A DNA stretch of 11,671 bases from assembly GCA_003153055.1 (NCBI GenBank), contig PMBV01000443.1:436-12106 (forward strand), read 5' to 3'. The stretch's first letter is position 1, and every line of letters starts with the position of its first letter. The translations under genes and the position numbers were made by a program. The notes below the pieces were generated by a model that was not told the DNA's origin, did not search any database, and saw nothing but the letters and a program-made list of their open reading frames with translations. Positions 1 to 6,393 of this stretch are shown here, in pieces. The DNA comes from Myxococcales bacterium. GTDB lineage: Bacteria; Myxococcota; Myxococcia; Myxococcales; Myxococcaceae.

Positions 1-1015
1 TGTTGATCTCGTGGGCGATTCCGGCGGCGAGCTGCCCCACCGCCTCCAGCTTCTGGGAATGTCTCAGCTGGGTCTCGAGTTGCCGGCGCTCCGAGAGGTC
101 CACGAAGGCGTGGACTCGCCCCGCCTCGCCCCCGAGCTCTGTCGGGAGCGTGGCCAGCAGCACGGGGACTGTCGTGCCCGTCGTGTCGATGACGTTGGCC
201 TCGTGGCTCGCGCTCGATTGGATCGCCTCCTCGGGAGTGACGAAGGCGCTCCACTTCAGGCCGTTCAGCCCCCGGGCCGGGGACTTCAGGATCTCACCAG
301 CGGCGTCGTTGGCGCGGCGGATGACGTTCTCTTCGTCGACGACGACCACCCCGAACGGAACGGTGGCGATGAGCTTCTCGAGCGCGGCGACCGCGCGTCC
401 CAAGGCAGCCGTCGATCGCTGGTGTGCGCGCAAGGTTACCCCCGCGCCCAATGAGCCCAGCACCGCCAAGAGCGAGATGCCGCCGATCATCCACAGGTTC
501 ACGCGCTCCCTGCGGCGAAGCGTCTCGGTGCGCCCGACGCGCTCGGCGCCGATGGCCGTCTGGATGCTCCCGAGCCGACGGGTGAGCTGCGCCGTGGCCG
601 AGTCACCATAGCGGGAGAGATCCGCCAGCGCCCCGCTTCGATCCTTCGCGCGCAGCCGGCCGTCCACGCGGCGAGCCGCGTCATGCATCGCGGTGTGGGC
701 GGCCTCGAGCTCGAGGAATTGGGGGGCGAGGTGGGGTAGCTCATGTTCGGCGGCCGTCCGCCCCTCGCCGTCGAGCCAGCGGCCGAGCTCGCAGTCCTTC
801 GGCTCCATCTCGACCGTCAGGGATTCCAGCGACGAGTCGCGCTGGAACTCCCCCATCTCCCAGCGCATCTGCCGGTGGAGGTTCTGCGACTCGAGGAGCC
901 GCGCGTCCAGCGTCAGGAGGCGGAAGGTCTGCTCGAAGCGTGTCTGCGCGAGCACTTGGAGGAGGATCGCCGCGACGGCGAAGACGATGGAGAGTCCCCC
1001 CAGGACACCCGCCAT
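1..1015 (-). CDS. Sensor histidine kinase with PAS domain, N-terminal part (3' end outside window)
   Basis: This is the front of a membrane-bound two-component sensor kinase. About 338 residues are visible and the gene runs off the left edge. One membrane helix lies at residues 2-24 and a second at about 172-195. They enclose a roughly 147-residue, Glu/Arg-rich, probably helical extracytoplasmic sensor. A cytoplasmic PAS domain spans about 208-318 (LIATVPFGVVVVDEENVIRR). The HisKA H-box GQLAAGIAHEIN follows, with phospho-acceptor His at about residue 335, so the rest of HisKA and the ATPase domain lie beyond position 1. The sequence was read directly from the reverse strand; the open frame is continuous. 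ATG at 1015 is chosen, but GTG at 1021 or TTG at 1042 (adding a basic, Cys-rich leader) are also possible. It is divergent from the membrane protein at 1221. The signal sensed and the partner regulator are not visible. Confidence 0.93.
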   Translation of the reverse strand, partial: MAGVLGGLSIVFAVAAILLQVLAQTRFEQTFRLLTLDARLLESQNLHRQMRWEMGEFQRDSSLESLTVEMEPKDCELGRWLDGEGRTAAEHELPHLAPQFLELEAAHTAMHDAARRVDGRLRAKDRSGALADLSRYGDSATAQLTRRLGSIQTAIGAERVGRTETLRRRERVNLWMIGGISLLAVLGSLGAGVTLRAHQRSTAALGRAVAALEKLIATVPFGVVVVDEENVIRRANDAAGEILKSPARGLNGLKWSAFVTPEEAIQSSASHEANVIDTTGTTVPVLLATLPTELGGEAGRVHAFVDLSERRQLETQLRHSQKLEAVGQLAAGIAHEIN

Positions 1016-1165
1016 CGCCACCAAACACCTGGAGGAGCACAATCGCTTGATACGGGCCTCGCTTTCGATCCGACCGCGCAGCAAGCAGTGGGCCGCGGAA
1101 ACACTCCTTGGGTTGCGCGGCGAGTGCAGCAGTTGTCCGGGTCGCCGGCTTCTCTCGGTGCGGAG

Positions 1166-1194
1166 CTGACCCACCCCCCGGCGCCGTGTATAGA
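1166..1194 (+). promoter_or_regulatory. Possible housekeeping promoter for the membrane protein gene
   Basis: A CTGACC box at 1166-1171 and a TATAGA box at 1189-1194 are separated by 17 bp. Each matches the sigma-70 consensus at 4 of 6 bases. A start about 7 bp after the -10 box would place the transcript start just before the ribosome binding site, giving a very short leader. This is one weak match in the 205-bp divergent gap, and no matching promoter was recognised for the kinase on the other strand. Confidence 0.3.
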
Positions 1195-1202
1195 CGCCCT
1201 CG

Positions 1203-1210
1203 AAGGAGGT
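1203..1210 (+). promoter_or_regulatory. Strong Shine-Dalgarno deciding a TTG start
   Basis: AAGGAGGT is a near-perfect anti-16S match. It lies 10 nt before TTG at 1221, which is the first start-like codon in the open frame of the membrane protein. A GTG nearby at 1238 is out of frame. Confidence 0.6.
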
Positions 1211-1220
1211 AACGGCCGGC

Positions 1221-2249
1221 TTGCTTTCGCGATTCTGGTGGGGCCTGAGCCGGCCCTTCGTGCTCCTTGACCGCCTCAGGGTGGAGCCCATCGCGTGGCG
1301 TGCCTTCCGGCGGACGGTGGGCGTGCAGGTCCTCCTGACGCTGTGCATCGGTAGCGCGTACACGGTGTGGACCGGGGCCGCGAAGGAGACCAAAGACGAG
1401 GAGCTGTCCGAGGCGCGAAGTGAGCTCGCCGAGGCCCAGGCCGCGTTCCGCGACGCCGGCATCGTGGACGACGACGGGGAGCTGGAGGAGCTCAAGCACA
1501 CCGTGGAGGAGCAGCTGAGGGTCGTGGAGAAGCTCGAGCGGAAGGAGAGCGAGCCTGTACGGCCCCTGTGGGCATGGCTGGCGGTGTGGGCCTCGAGCCT
1601 CCTTGGAGCGCAGATGGTCGTCCTGGCGCTCACCCGTGACTACCAGGACCGCCTCGCCCGCGACCTTGCGCTCGTGGCCCGTCTCGAGCCCGAAGACAAC
1701 CCAGCTCGGATGCGCGTCAGGGTGGACCTCCGCTGGCTCTGGCGCAAGGCGCGCCGCCGGGTGCGAGGCGTCTGGGTGACGGCCGCGGGCGTGGTTGCGC
1801 TGAGTCCACTCATCGTCATCGCATCCTTGGTCGGCCTGGGGGACCTGGCGAGCTCCACGGTCGTCACCGTGGTGTCGGCATATTGGTGGGTCGTCTTCAC
1901 CGCCTCGCGCAGCGCACGGGCCTGGCAGTTCGAAGAGGACACGACGCCTCCGACGCCCATACGGGCGCTGGGCGAGCTCGCCACGTGGCGCTTCCTCCAC
2001 TGGCTCGGGCCCTTGGCTCGCTTCGTTCGATGGGCGACGAAGTCGATGGCCGCGCCTGCCCGGGCCATCGAGCAGGACTTCGCCGTCTTCGCCGGCCTCG
2101 GCGTGGCTCGGGCGTTGGCGTCGATCCCCGTGGTCCGCATCGGGCTCAGGGCGGCCGTCATCGTCGCCGCCGCCGAAGCCCTCGAGGCGACCGCTCCGGT
2201 CCGCCTTCCAGTGGCGTTGCCATTTGACAATCAGACCAAACATCACTAG
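1221..2249 (+). CDS. Conserved-looking four-helix membrane protein with coiled coil, function unknown
   Basis: The protein has 342 residues. A short aromatic N-terminus (FWWGLSRPF) is followed by a first membrane helix at about 33-52. A charged, Glu-rich predicted coiled coil spans about 55-108. A second membrane helix lies at about 116-137, a basic linker follows, and two close helices lie at about 184-205 and 211-228. The C-terminal 110 residues are Ala/Arg-rich and probably amphipathic. The start is TTG at 1221, supported by the strong ribosome binding site at 1203-1210. No enzymatic motif was recognised. The layout is reminiscent of uncharacterised membrane proteins of myxobacteria, but that is memory-based and unverified. 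It is divergent from a sensor kinase, so a shared regulatory region is possible. The 501-residue frame on the opposite strand is low-complexity and is rejected. Confidence 0.85.
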   Translation: MLSRFWWGLSRPFVLLDRLRVEPIAWRAFRRTVGVQVLLTLCIGSAYTVWTGAAKETKDEELSEARSELAEAQAAFRDAGIVDDDGELEELKHTVEEQLRVVEKLERKESEPVRPLWAWLAVWASSLLGAQMVVLALTRDYQDRLARDLALVARLEPEDNPARMRVRVDLRWLWRKARRRVRGVWVTAAGVVALSPLIVIASLVGLGDLASSTVVTVVSAYWWVVFTASRSARAWQFEEDTTPPTPIRALGELATWRFLHWLGPLARFVRWATKSMAAPARAIEQDFAVFAGLGVARALASIPVVRIGLRAAVIVAAAEALEATAPVRLPVALPFDNQTKHH

Positions 2250-2281
2250 CCACCGCGCGCCATTCTCGAAGGAAGCAATCG

Positions 2282-2604
2282 ATGCAACGCCTCAGCACTC
2301 GTCGTCGGCTGCAGCCCCAACCGCATCGCCATCCGCCCGGTTCCTGACAAGACGGCGCCGCTCGCCGAGCGTCAGCAGGCCTTCCGGGATCTAAAGCCCG
2401 AGAGCGGGCTCGAAACGACGCACTACCGGAACGGAGTGCCGGTTGGGTCGACCGTCAACGGGCTCATGCTTGGGGACGGGACCCGGGTGGAGGATCCTCG
2501 CGACCGCCCGTTACGTCCACTCGTACGAGGAGAAGTGGGAGACTGCGCGCAGGTGGATGACGGCGAGCGCCCCGGCGTCGTTGGCCCGAGGCGAGGAATG
2601 GTGA
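2282..2604 (+). pseudogene. Broken lipoprotein gene (frame disruptions)
   Basis: AAGGAAG at 2269-2275 sits 6 nt before ATG at 2282, which reads M-Q-R-L-S. The frame then shifts, and from about 2298 it gives LVVGC-SPNR, a good lipobox with the acylated Cys. The protein-like sequence continues (RQQAFRDLKPESGLETTHYR, then VGSTVNGLMLGDGTRVEDPR). Near 2497-2505 the coherent reading moves to another frame (TARYVHSYEEKWETARRW) and ends at TGA 2602-2604. The signal peptide is about 8 residues too short, so part of it has been deleted as well as shifted. The product would have been a small secreted lipoprotein of unknown function. The alternative is that this is non-coding sequence that looks coherent by chance. 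The end abuts the convergent cytochrome gene with no gap. Confidence 0.45.
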
Positions 2605-3201
2605 TCAGCGTCCGCTGGGGTCCGCGGCTTTCTTCGGCGCGGGCGGCGGAGATGTCGTGGAGAACACCAAGCGCGGGGTGGGCAGGATGGAGAAGGAGCC
2701 CACTGTCGCCGGACGACTCACTTGTCGTTCCATCGGTGCTCCCTCGGCGGGCTTCCCCTTCACGTCGGGCGGGAGGGGCATGTTCGGCAGCCAGAGGAGG
2801 TAGGTCACGATGCTCTTCACCCGGTCAGTGCCAAGCGGCCTAATCCACGAAGGCATGCCCTTCTCGGCGTAGCCGTTGACCACTGAAGCGGTAATCTCAC
2901 TCGGCTTGCCGCCGTGAATCCAGGAGTCGTCGGTGAGGTTCGGACCGATGCGGCCCTCCGCGTACACCCCATGACATGTCGTGCAGAACAAGAGGAAGAG
3001 CTGTCTGCCCTCTTTCACCCTGAAGCTGAGAGGGAAGTCCCACATCCCGGTCTCCCCCGACGAAAGCGCCGGAGCCGAAGAGGCTCGCGTCGTCTCGTCG
3101 GCGAGCGCAGCCCCGGCCAGGGCGAGGGAGCCGATCAGCGCCAGTTGCCTCCGCCCGACTCCGCGCAGGACCTGGCGGAAGCACACAGTGCACGGGTGCA
3201 T
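2605..3201 (-). CDS. Single-haem c-type cytochrome, CcoP-like
   Basis: This secreted class I cytochrome c has 198 residues and carries electrons in the periplasm. A signal peptide (RRQLALIGSLALAGAALA) ends at about residue 34. The haem site CTTCH is at 73-77, and the likely axial Met is M116 in the EKGMPSW segment. The GPNLTDDSWIHGG signature at 86-98 is like that of the CcoP subunit of cbb3 oxidases and small cytochromes derived from it. The last 45 residues are a Pro/Ser-rich tail outside the haem fold. The start is ATG at 3201 with a weak GGGGTGA upstream; GTG at 3186 would give a shorter leader. No oxidase genes lie next to it, so the redox partner is unknown. It stands alone between gene fragments. 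Confidence 0.93.
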   Translation of the reverse strand: MHPCTVCFRQVLRGVGRRQLALIGSLALAGAALADETTRASSAPALSSGETGMWDFPLSFRVKEGRQLFLLFCTTCHGVYAEGRIGPNLTDDSWIHGGKPSEITASVVNGYAEKGMPSWIRPLGTDRVKSIVTYLLWLPNMPLPPDVKGKPAEGAPMERQVSRPATVGSFSILPTPRLVFSTTSPPPAPKKAADPSGR

Positions 3202-3617
3202 GAGCCCACTTCACCCCATCAGGTGCGGGTTTGTCCACCCGGCCAAGGGTAAGGTCCCAGCCGACGTCTCGCTCTCCGATGCGCTCGGCCATCTCTTGGA
3301 TCAGTCGCGTCCTGCGCGGCGGAGGACCTTCCGTCCTGGTTCGCGGATCTGGCGAGAGGGGCGAAGCTGAAATGGAACTGGGGCGACATGACCCTCAAGA
3401 CGAGCCTGCGCTCGAAGAAGCGGGCCCGAATCGAGGCGTGGCTCCGTGGAGGTTGAGGCCCTTCGAGACGAGGTTGCCAGCCTCGTCCGGGGAACCTGAA
3501 GCGCCTTCGCGGACCGCACCGCGGTCTCGAGGAAGAAGCGCGCGTGGAAGAACGCCTCGATGATGGGCCGCGGAACCCTCTCTTGAAGTACGGACTTCAA
3601 GAAGGCAGGTTGAGCGC
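3202..3617. other. Region without an intact gene; coding fragments in several frames
   Basis: No continuous gene with a start and domain is visible in about 400 bp. Coherent peptide pieces can be read. On the plus strand, PSWFADLARGAKLKWNWGD and then MTLKTSLRSKKRARIEAWLR end at TGA 3454. SVEVEALRDEVASLVRGT, in another frame, ends at TGA 3497. NPLLKYGLQEGRLSA ends at TGA 3619, overlapping the next ATG. On the minus strand, RLIQEMAERIGERDVGWDLT runs into the cytochrome upstream region. None was recognised. This is best explained as debris of one or more decayed genes, but which strand was coding is not settled. The cytochrome promoter should lie near 3210-3290. Confidence 0.45.
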
Positions 3618-3749
3618 ATGACGTCGAAGAAGGCTGCTGCCGTGCGTGACCGCGACTCCGTGGAGGTTCTTGACGACGTCGCCGCGCTGGTCCAGGCGGT
3701 CGAGAAGACGCAGCGGGCGCTTACCAGCGCGACGAGGAAACGGCGATGA
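3618..3749 (+). CDS. Small protein (43 aa), function unknown, coupled to the next gene
   Basis: The frame runs ATG 3618 to TGA 3747-3749. The product is short and mostly helical: a basic start (MTSKKAAAVRDRD), an acidic-hydrophobic middle (SVEVLDDVAALVQAVEK) and a basic end (TSATRKRR). A weak GGCAGGT precedes the ATG. Its TGA overlaps the ATG of the 143-residue gene in an ATGA, the classic sign of translational coupling. Its own ATG also overlaps a TGA of an upstream open frame in ATGA form. Coupling, codon choice and the Shine-Dalgarno inside its 3' end (GAGGAA, 3734-3739) support a real gene. It may be an adaptor or antitoxin-like partner, but nothing identifies a function. Confidence 0.5.
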   Translation: MTSKKAAAVRDRDSVEVLDDVAALVQAVEKTQRALTSATRKRR

Positions 3750-4177
3750 CGGAAGCGGAGCTGAAGCGGAAGCTGGCGGCGATCGAGGCGATGGTGCTGG
3801 GCGCGATGACCGACGGCGAGCGCGCCGCGGCTCAGCACGTGCTCGAGACCTTCAAGCAGAAGACTCCAGACGAGACATGTCAGGACTGGAGTTTCACCGT
3901 GCACGATGTCTGGGCGCGGAAGCTCTTCATGGCAATGCTGCGCAAGGCTGGGCTCGAGCCGTTTCGCATGCGTGGTCAGCGCCGCACGACGATCATGACC
4001 CACGGCAGGAAGTCGCTCGTTGAGCTCATCTGGAAGGAGTTCCTCGAGGCCAACAAGACACTCACCGAGTACCTGGCCGAGATCACGGACCGGGTCATTC
4101 GCGAATCGATGGGGGAGATGAAGGACGACGAAGCCCGGGAGCGCCCGGCGTTGGCGGCAGGAACGCCATCGCCATGA
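3746..4177 (+). CDS. Hypothetical protein (143 aa), helical, phage/plasmid-like style
   Basis: ATG at 3746 is preceded by GAGGAA with a 6-nt spacer. The N-terminal 40 residues (LKRKLAAIEAMVLGAMTDGE, then RAAAQHVLETF) form a helix pair. They resemble the N-terminal helices of DUF2786-type proteins and related small proteins from phages and plasmids; this is a visual resemblance only. A middle segment (SFTVHDVWARKLFMAMLRKA) and a basic stretch (RMRGQRRTTIMTHGRKS) are followed by a long helix (ELIWKEFLEANKTLTEYLAE) and an acidic, Ala-rich tail. There is no signal peptide, membrane segment or catalytic motif. The basic stretch could bind nucleic acid. It is cotranscribed and translationally coupled with the 43-residue gene and converges on the pseudokinase 39 bp downstream. 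Confidence 0.75.
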   Translation: MTEAELKRKLAAIEAMVLGAMTDGERAAAQHVLETFKQKTPDETCQDWSFTVHDVWARKLFMAMLRKAGLEPFRMRGQRRTTIMTHGRKSLVELIWKEFLEANKTLTEYLAEITDRVIRESMGEMKDDEARERPALAAGTPSP

Positions 4178-4216
4178 TTCAAACGCCCGGGCATGGGCAC
4201 TGCTCTGTCGTGCTGG

Positions 4217-5578
4217 TCATCGGCGGTGTTTCGGTTCCTCCTTCGCCTTCGGTTGCACCGCGTCTACGCGGCTCTGGTGCTGGCGCGTCGGCCTCTCGAG
4301 GGCGAGGACCTCCTCGGGCGCGACCTCCTCGACGAGCGACGTCGTTTCATCCGGTGGGCTCGGCTGCCGCTGCCCCGTTTTAGTCCCGTAGCTGGCCAGC
4401 GCGGCGATGGCGAACACCGCCAGGACCGCTGCGAGCACCCGCCGAGCGTTCTTCGTGATCCTCGGTTTGGCGCTCGCGAGCGAGGCGTTGGCTCCCACCA
4501 GGGCCGTCTTGTTTGGAGCGCTCGCCGGCCGGGCTTTCGCTGAGGGCGATGGCTGCGACGGCGTCAGCCCGAGGAGCGTGGCGGCCTCCACCGCGGACAG
4601 GAGCCTCTCCGGTTGAGGACTCGAGGGCGCCTCCGAGGCGAACGCGACCTGCGTGTCGCCGTCCTCCAGGTCGAGCTCGACGTCAACCGCCAGCGGGGGC
4701 GGCGCCATGGCGCGAACGTCGGTCGACAGGGGAGCCTCCCCGACCAGCGGCAACAGTTCGATGGTCGGCGCCTCGTGGGTCGCATCCAGAGCCTCCTGCG
4801 CCACCTCGGAGAGTCGCTCGGCCATGATGCCGCCCAGGCGCTCCTGCCGGCTACCGAGCAACAGTCCCACCAGCGCCGCGACGTCGGCGGTGGAGTACAT
4901 CGCGCCACCGAGGGTCGCCTCGAGCTCCATCGCCAGCAGCGCCCCGTCGGGCTGACGCACGGACACGTCTGGCGCGGTGGCCCGCAGCACCAGGACGTCG
5001 AGGGCCCGCGTCACCTCGGGGTTGCGCCGCGAGGGTGGGGGCAGCTCGAGGCCCTTGGCCAACACCTCACCGTAGTTCCCGGTGAAGCCGGTGAGGGCCG
5101 AGTGCAGCACCGCGCCGAGGGAGAAGATATCGTTGGAGACCGAAGCGTGGCCCGGAGCCTGAAACCGGCCTGCGCGGGGCGCGCCGAAGTCGATGAGCCG
5201 CGTCTCACCGTCGAAGCCCACCAGGACCGAACCATCACTGAGGCCTCCGTGGAAGCGGGGAGGGTCGATCGACCTGACGGCCCTGGCCGCATCGGCGACC
5301 ACCCTCGCCACGAACCCAACGGGCGGGAGCTTCTGTCGTCTGAACAAGACCTCGCAGACCTCTCGCAGCGACACCGTTCGGAGCAGTTCATACACGGCGT
5401 AGCGGACGTTGCCGACCAACGCGACCTCCAAGAGAGGCAGCACCGGAGGCGGAGGTGGAGGCGGGTAGGTGGGCTCCGCTTCGAGCTGCCGGAGGACCGC
5501 GAAACGCCGCCCCTGCCGGGCGACGATCGTCCGTGACTCGCCGCCAGGGGGAAGCGTGCTGACGAATTCCCAGTTCAT
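4217..5578 (-). CDS. Ser/Thr kinase-like membrane protein, probable pseudokinase
   Basis: The protein has 453 residues. A shortened kinase-like lobe spans about 1-225. It has no glycine-rich loop or VAIK-type Lys, and a run of seven prolines sits at 39-45. The catalytic-loop motif reads FHGGLSDGSV (109-118) instead of HRDLKPxN, so the catalytic Asp and Lys are missing. The metal-binding DFG is kept at 130-132 (RLIDFG), and the SNDIFSLGAVL motif of the large lobe is at 148-158. Residues 226-375 are an Ala/Pro-rich linker with helices. One membrane helix lies at about 381-397, and the last 55 residues are charged and extracytoplasmic. The start is ATG at 5578 with GGGGAGGT 8 nt upstream; the longer frame to 5761 is not protein-like. 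Phosphotransfer is unlikely, so a binding or scaffold role is inferred. Such kinase-like proteins are abundant in Myxococcota. Confidence 0.9.
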   Translation of the reverse strand: MNWEFVSTLPPGGESRTIVARQGRRFAVLRQLEAEPTYPPPPPPPVLPLLEVALVGNVRYAVYELLRTVSLREVCEVLFRRQKLPPVGFVARVVADAARAVRSIDPPRFHGGLSDGSVLVGFDGETRLIDFGAPRAGRFQAPGHASVSNDIFSLGAVLHSALTGFTGNYGEVLAKGLELPPPSRRNPEVTRALDVLVLRATAPDVSVRQPDGALLAMELEATLGGAMYSTADVAALVGLLLGSRQERLGGIMAERLSEVAQEALDATHEAPTIELLPLVGEAPLSTDVRAMAPPPLAVDVELDLEDGDTQVAFASEAPSSPQPERLLSAVEAATLLGLTPSQPSPSAKARPASAPNKTALVGANASLASAKPRITKNARRVLAAVLAVFAIAALASYGTKTGQRQPSPPDETTSLVEEVAPEEVLALERPTRQHQSRVDAVQPKAKEEPKHRR

Positions 5579-5586
5579 GGACAGGC

Positions 5587-5594
5587 ACCTCCCC
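5587..5594 (-). promoter_or_regulatory. Shine-Dalgarno fixing the pseudokinase start
   Basis: GGGGAGGT on the minus strand lies 8 nt before ATG at 5578. It selects this start over the upstream in-frame ATG at 5761, whose 61-residue extension is Pro/Arg/Ser-rich and has no recognisable feature. Confidence 0.65.
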
Positions 5595-6042
5595 TCGCGT
5601 GGCGCGCGGGTGGATCCAGTGGGGGAGCGCGGTTCCCGGCGCGGGCCTCCGGCTTCCGAGCCCGCGGGCACCTGCCCCAAGCCGCGAACGAGCGACATCG
5701 CCGGCCACCCCGAGCCCGAAGATGCGGGCCCCGCGACGCTCAAGCGGCATGCTCGTTTCACGCGGCTGCTCCTCTCTCACGACGATTCGGGGATTCGGCA
5801 CTGCGGAGCGCCCCTCGGACCCAGAAGCCAGCCCTCCCTGCGCCTTGGAGGTGACTCGGCGTCCGGCGGCTCGGCCACCATGCCTCGCTGGGCACCGGTC
5901 AGGGCCGTGGCAGGCAGGGAGCGGCTCGCGGGCTGAAGGGGCCGAGGCGCTGGATGCGTAGACTCGCTCCCCGGTTGAGCTCGGCGTGCTCCACCGCGTC
6001 GCATCCCGAGGTGATCCGGCCGGGGTGTAACCGTGCCCAGTC
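5595..6042. other. About 450 bp without a supportable gene
   Basis: Open frames on both strands here are Arg/Pro/Ser/Gly-rich and show no motif, signal peptide or ribosome binding site. The stretch should hold the pseudokinase promoter at its left end and the 3' flank of the dehalogenase remnant at its right end. No -35/-10 pair, no sigma-54 TGGC-N-TGC element and no clear terminator hairpin could be picked out by eye. Confidence 0.5.
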
Positions 6043-6339
6043 TTACCTGACCTCGATGCAGTCGATCACTCGCTCGGCGAGAACCTCGCCCACGTCTTCC
6101 TGGAGGGAGTGCCCCGCGTTTTCCAGCACCGCGTGGCGCTGCCCCTTGGCCCCTGGAACGAGGGCCTGGAGGACCTGCTCGGCGCCGCGGGTGATCTTGT
6201 CGCTGTCGCCGAAGAGCGTGAGGAACGGCTTATCGAAGCGGCTCAGCACCTCCCATGCGGCGCGGTTGGGGCTGGCCTCTGGATCCTCCGGTGACGCCGG
6301 CACCAGCATGGGGAACTGGCGCGCCCAGGGGGGCGGAGC
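6043..6339 (-). pseudogene. Haloalkane dehalogenase-type alpha/beta hydrolase, C-terminal remnant
   Basis: The open frame reads from just after a TAG at 6340-6342 to TAA at 6043-6045. It gives APPPWARQFPMLVPASPEDP, then NRAAWEVLSRFDKPFLTLFG, and later ENAGHSLQEDVGE. This matches the last third of DhmA-type haloalkane dehalogenases, which are about 300 residues. It covers the end of the cap region, the DKPFLTLFGDSDKITRG strand and the catalytic His in the GHxLQED motif (usually GHFLQED; here Ser replaces Phe). The nucleophile Asp, oxyanion hole and most of the cap are missing, so no activity is possible. The internal ATG at 6309 could give an 88-residue frame, but this is not a functional start for the family. 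The family body ends close to the promoter region of the divergent ligase gene, suggesting the deletion reached that junction. Confidence 0.78.
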
Positions 6340-6393
6340 CTAGGGCGAGGCCGGGGCTCGGCGGAGGCGGCCCAACGGTGTTACGACGGCCTC

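Noticed and set aside
741..2246. 501-residue open frame on the minus strand
   Set aside because: Antisense to the membrane protein; rich in Arg, Pro, Gly and His with no motif, and it would overlap the sensor kinase start region. A typical shadow in GC-rich DNA.
3301..3600. 99-residue minus-strand frame starting at TTG 3600 (IIEAFFHARFFLETA)
   Set aside because: Partly protein-like, but no Shine-Dalgarno, no recognised family, and a competing plus-strand reading; left inside the debris region.
4185..4194. CCCGGGC palindrome in the gap between convergent genes
   Set aside because: Short, GC-only and without a loop or T-run; expected by chance at this base composition.
4613..5536. 307-residue plus-strand frame
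   Set aside because: Antisense to the pseudokinase; Gln/Arg/Gly-rich with no motif.
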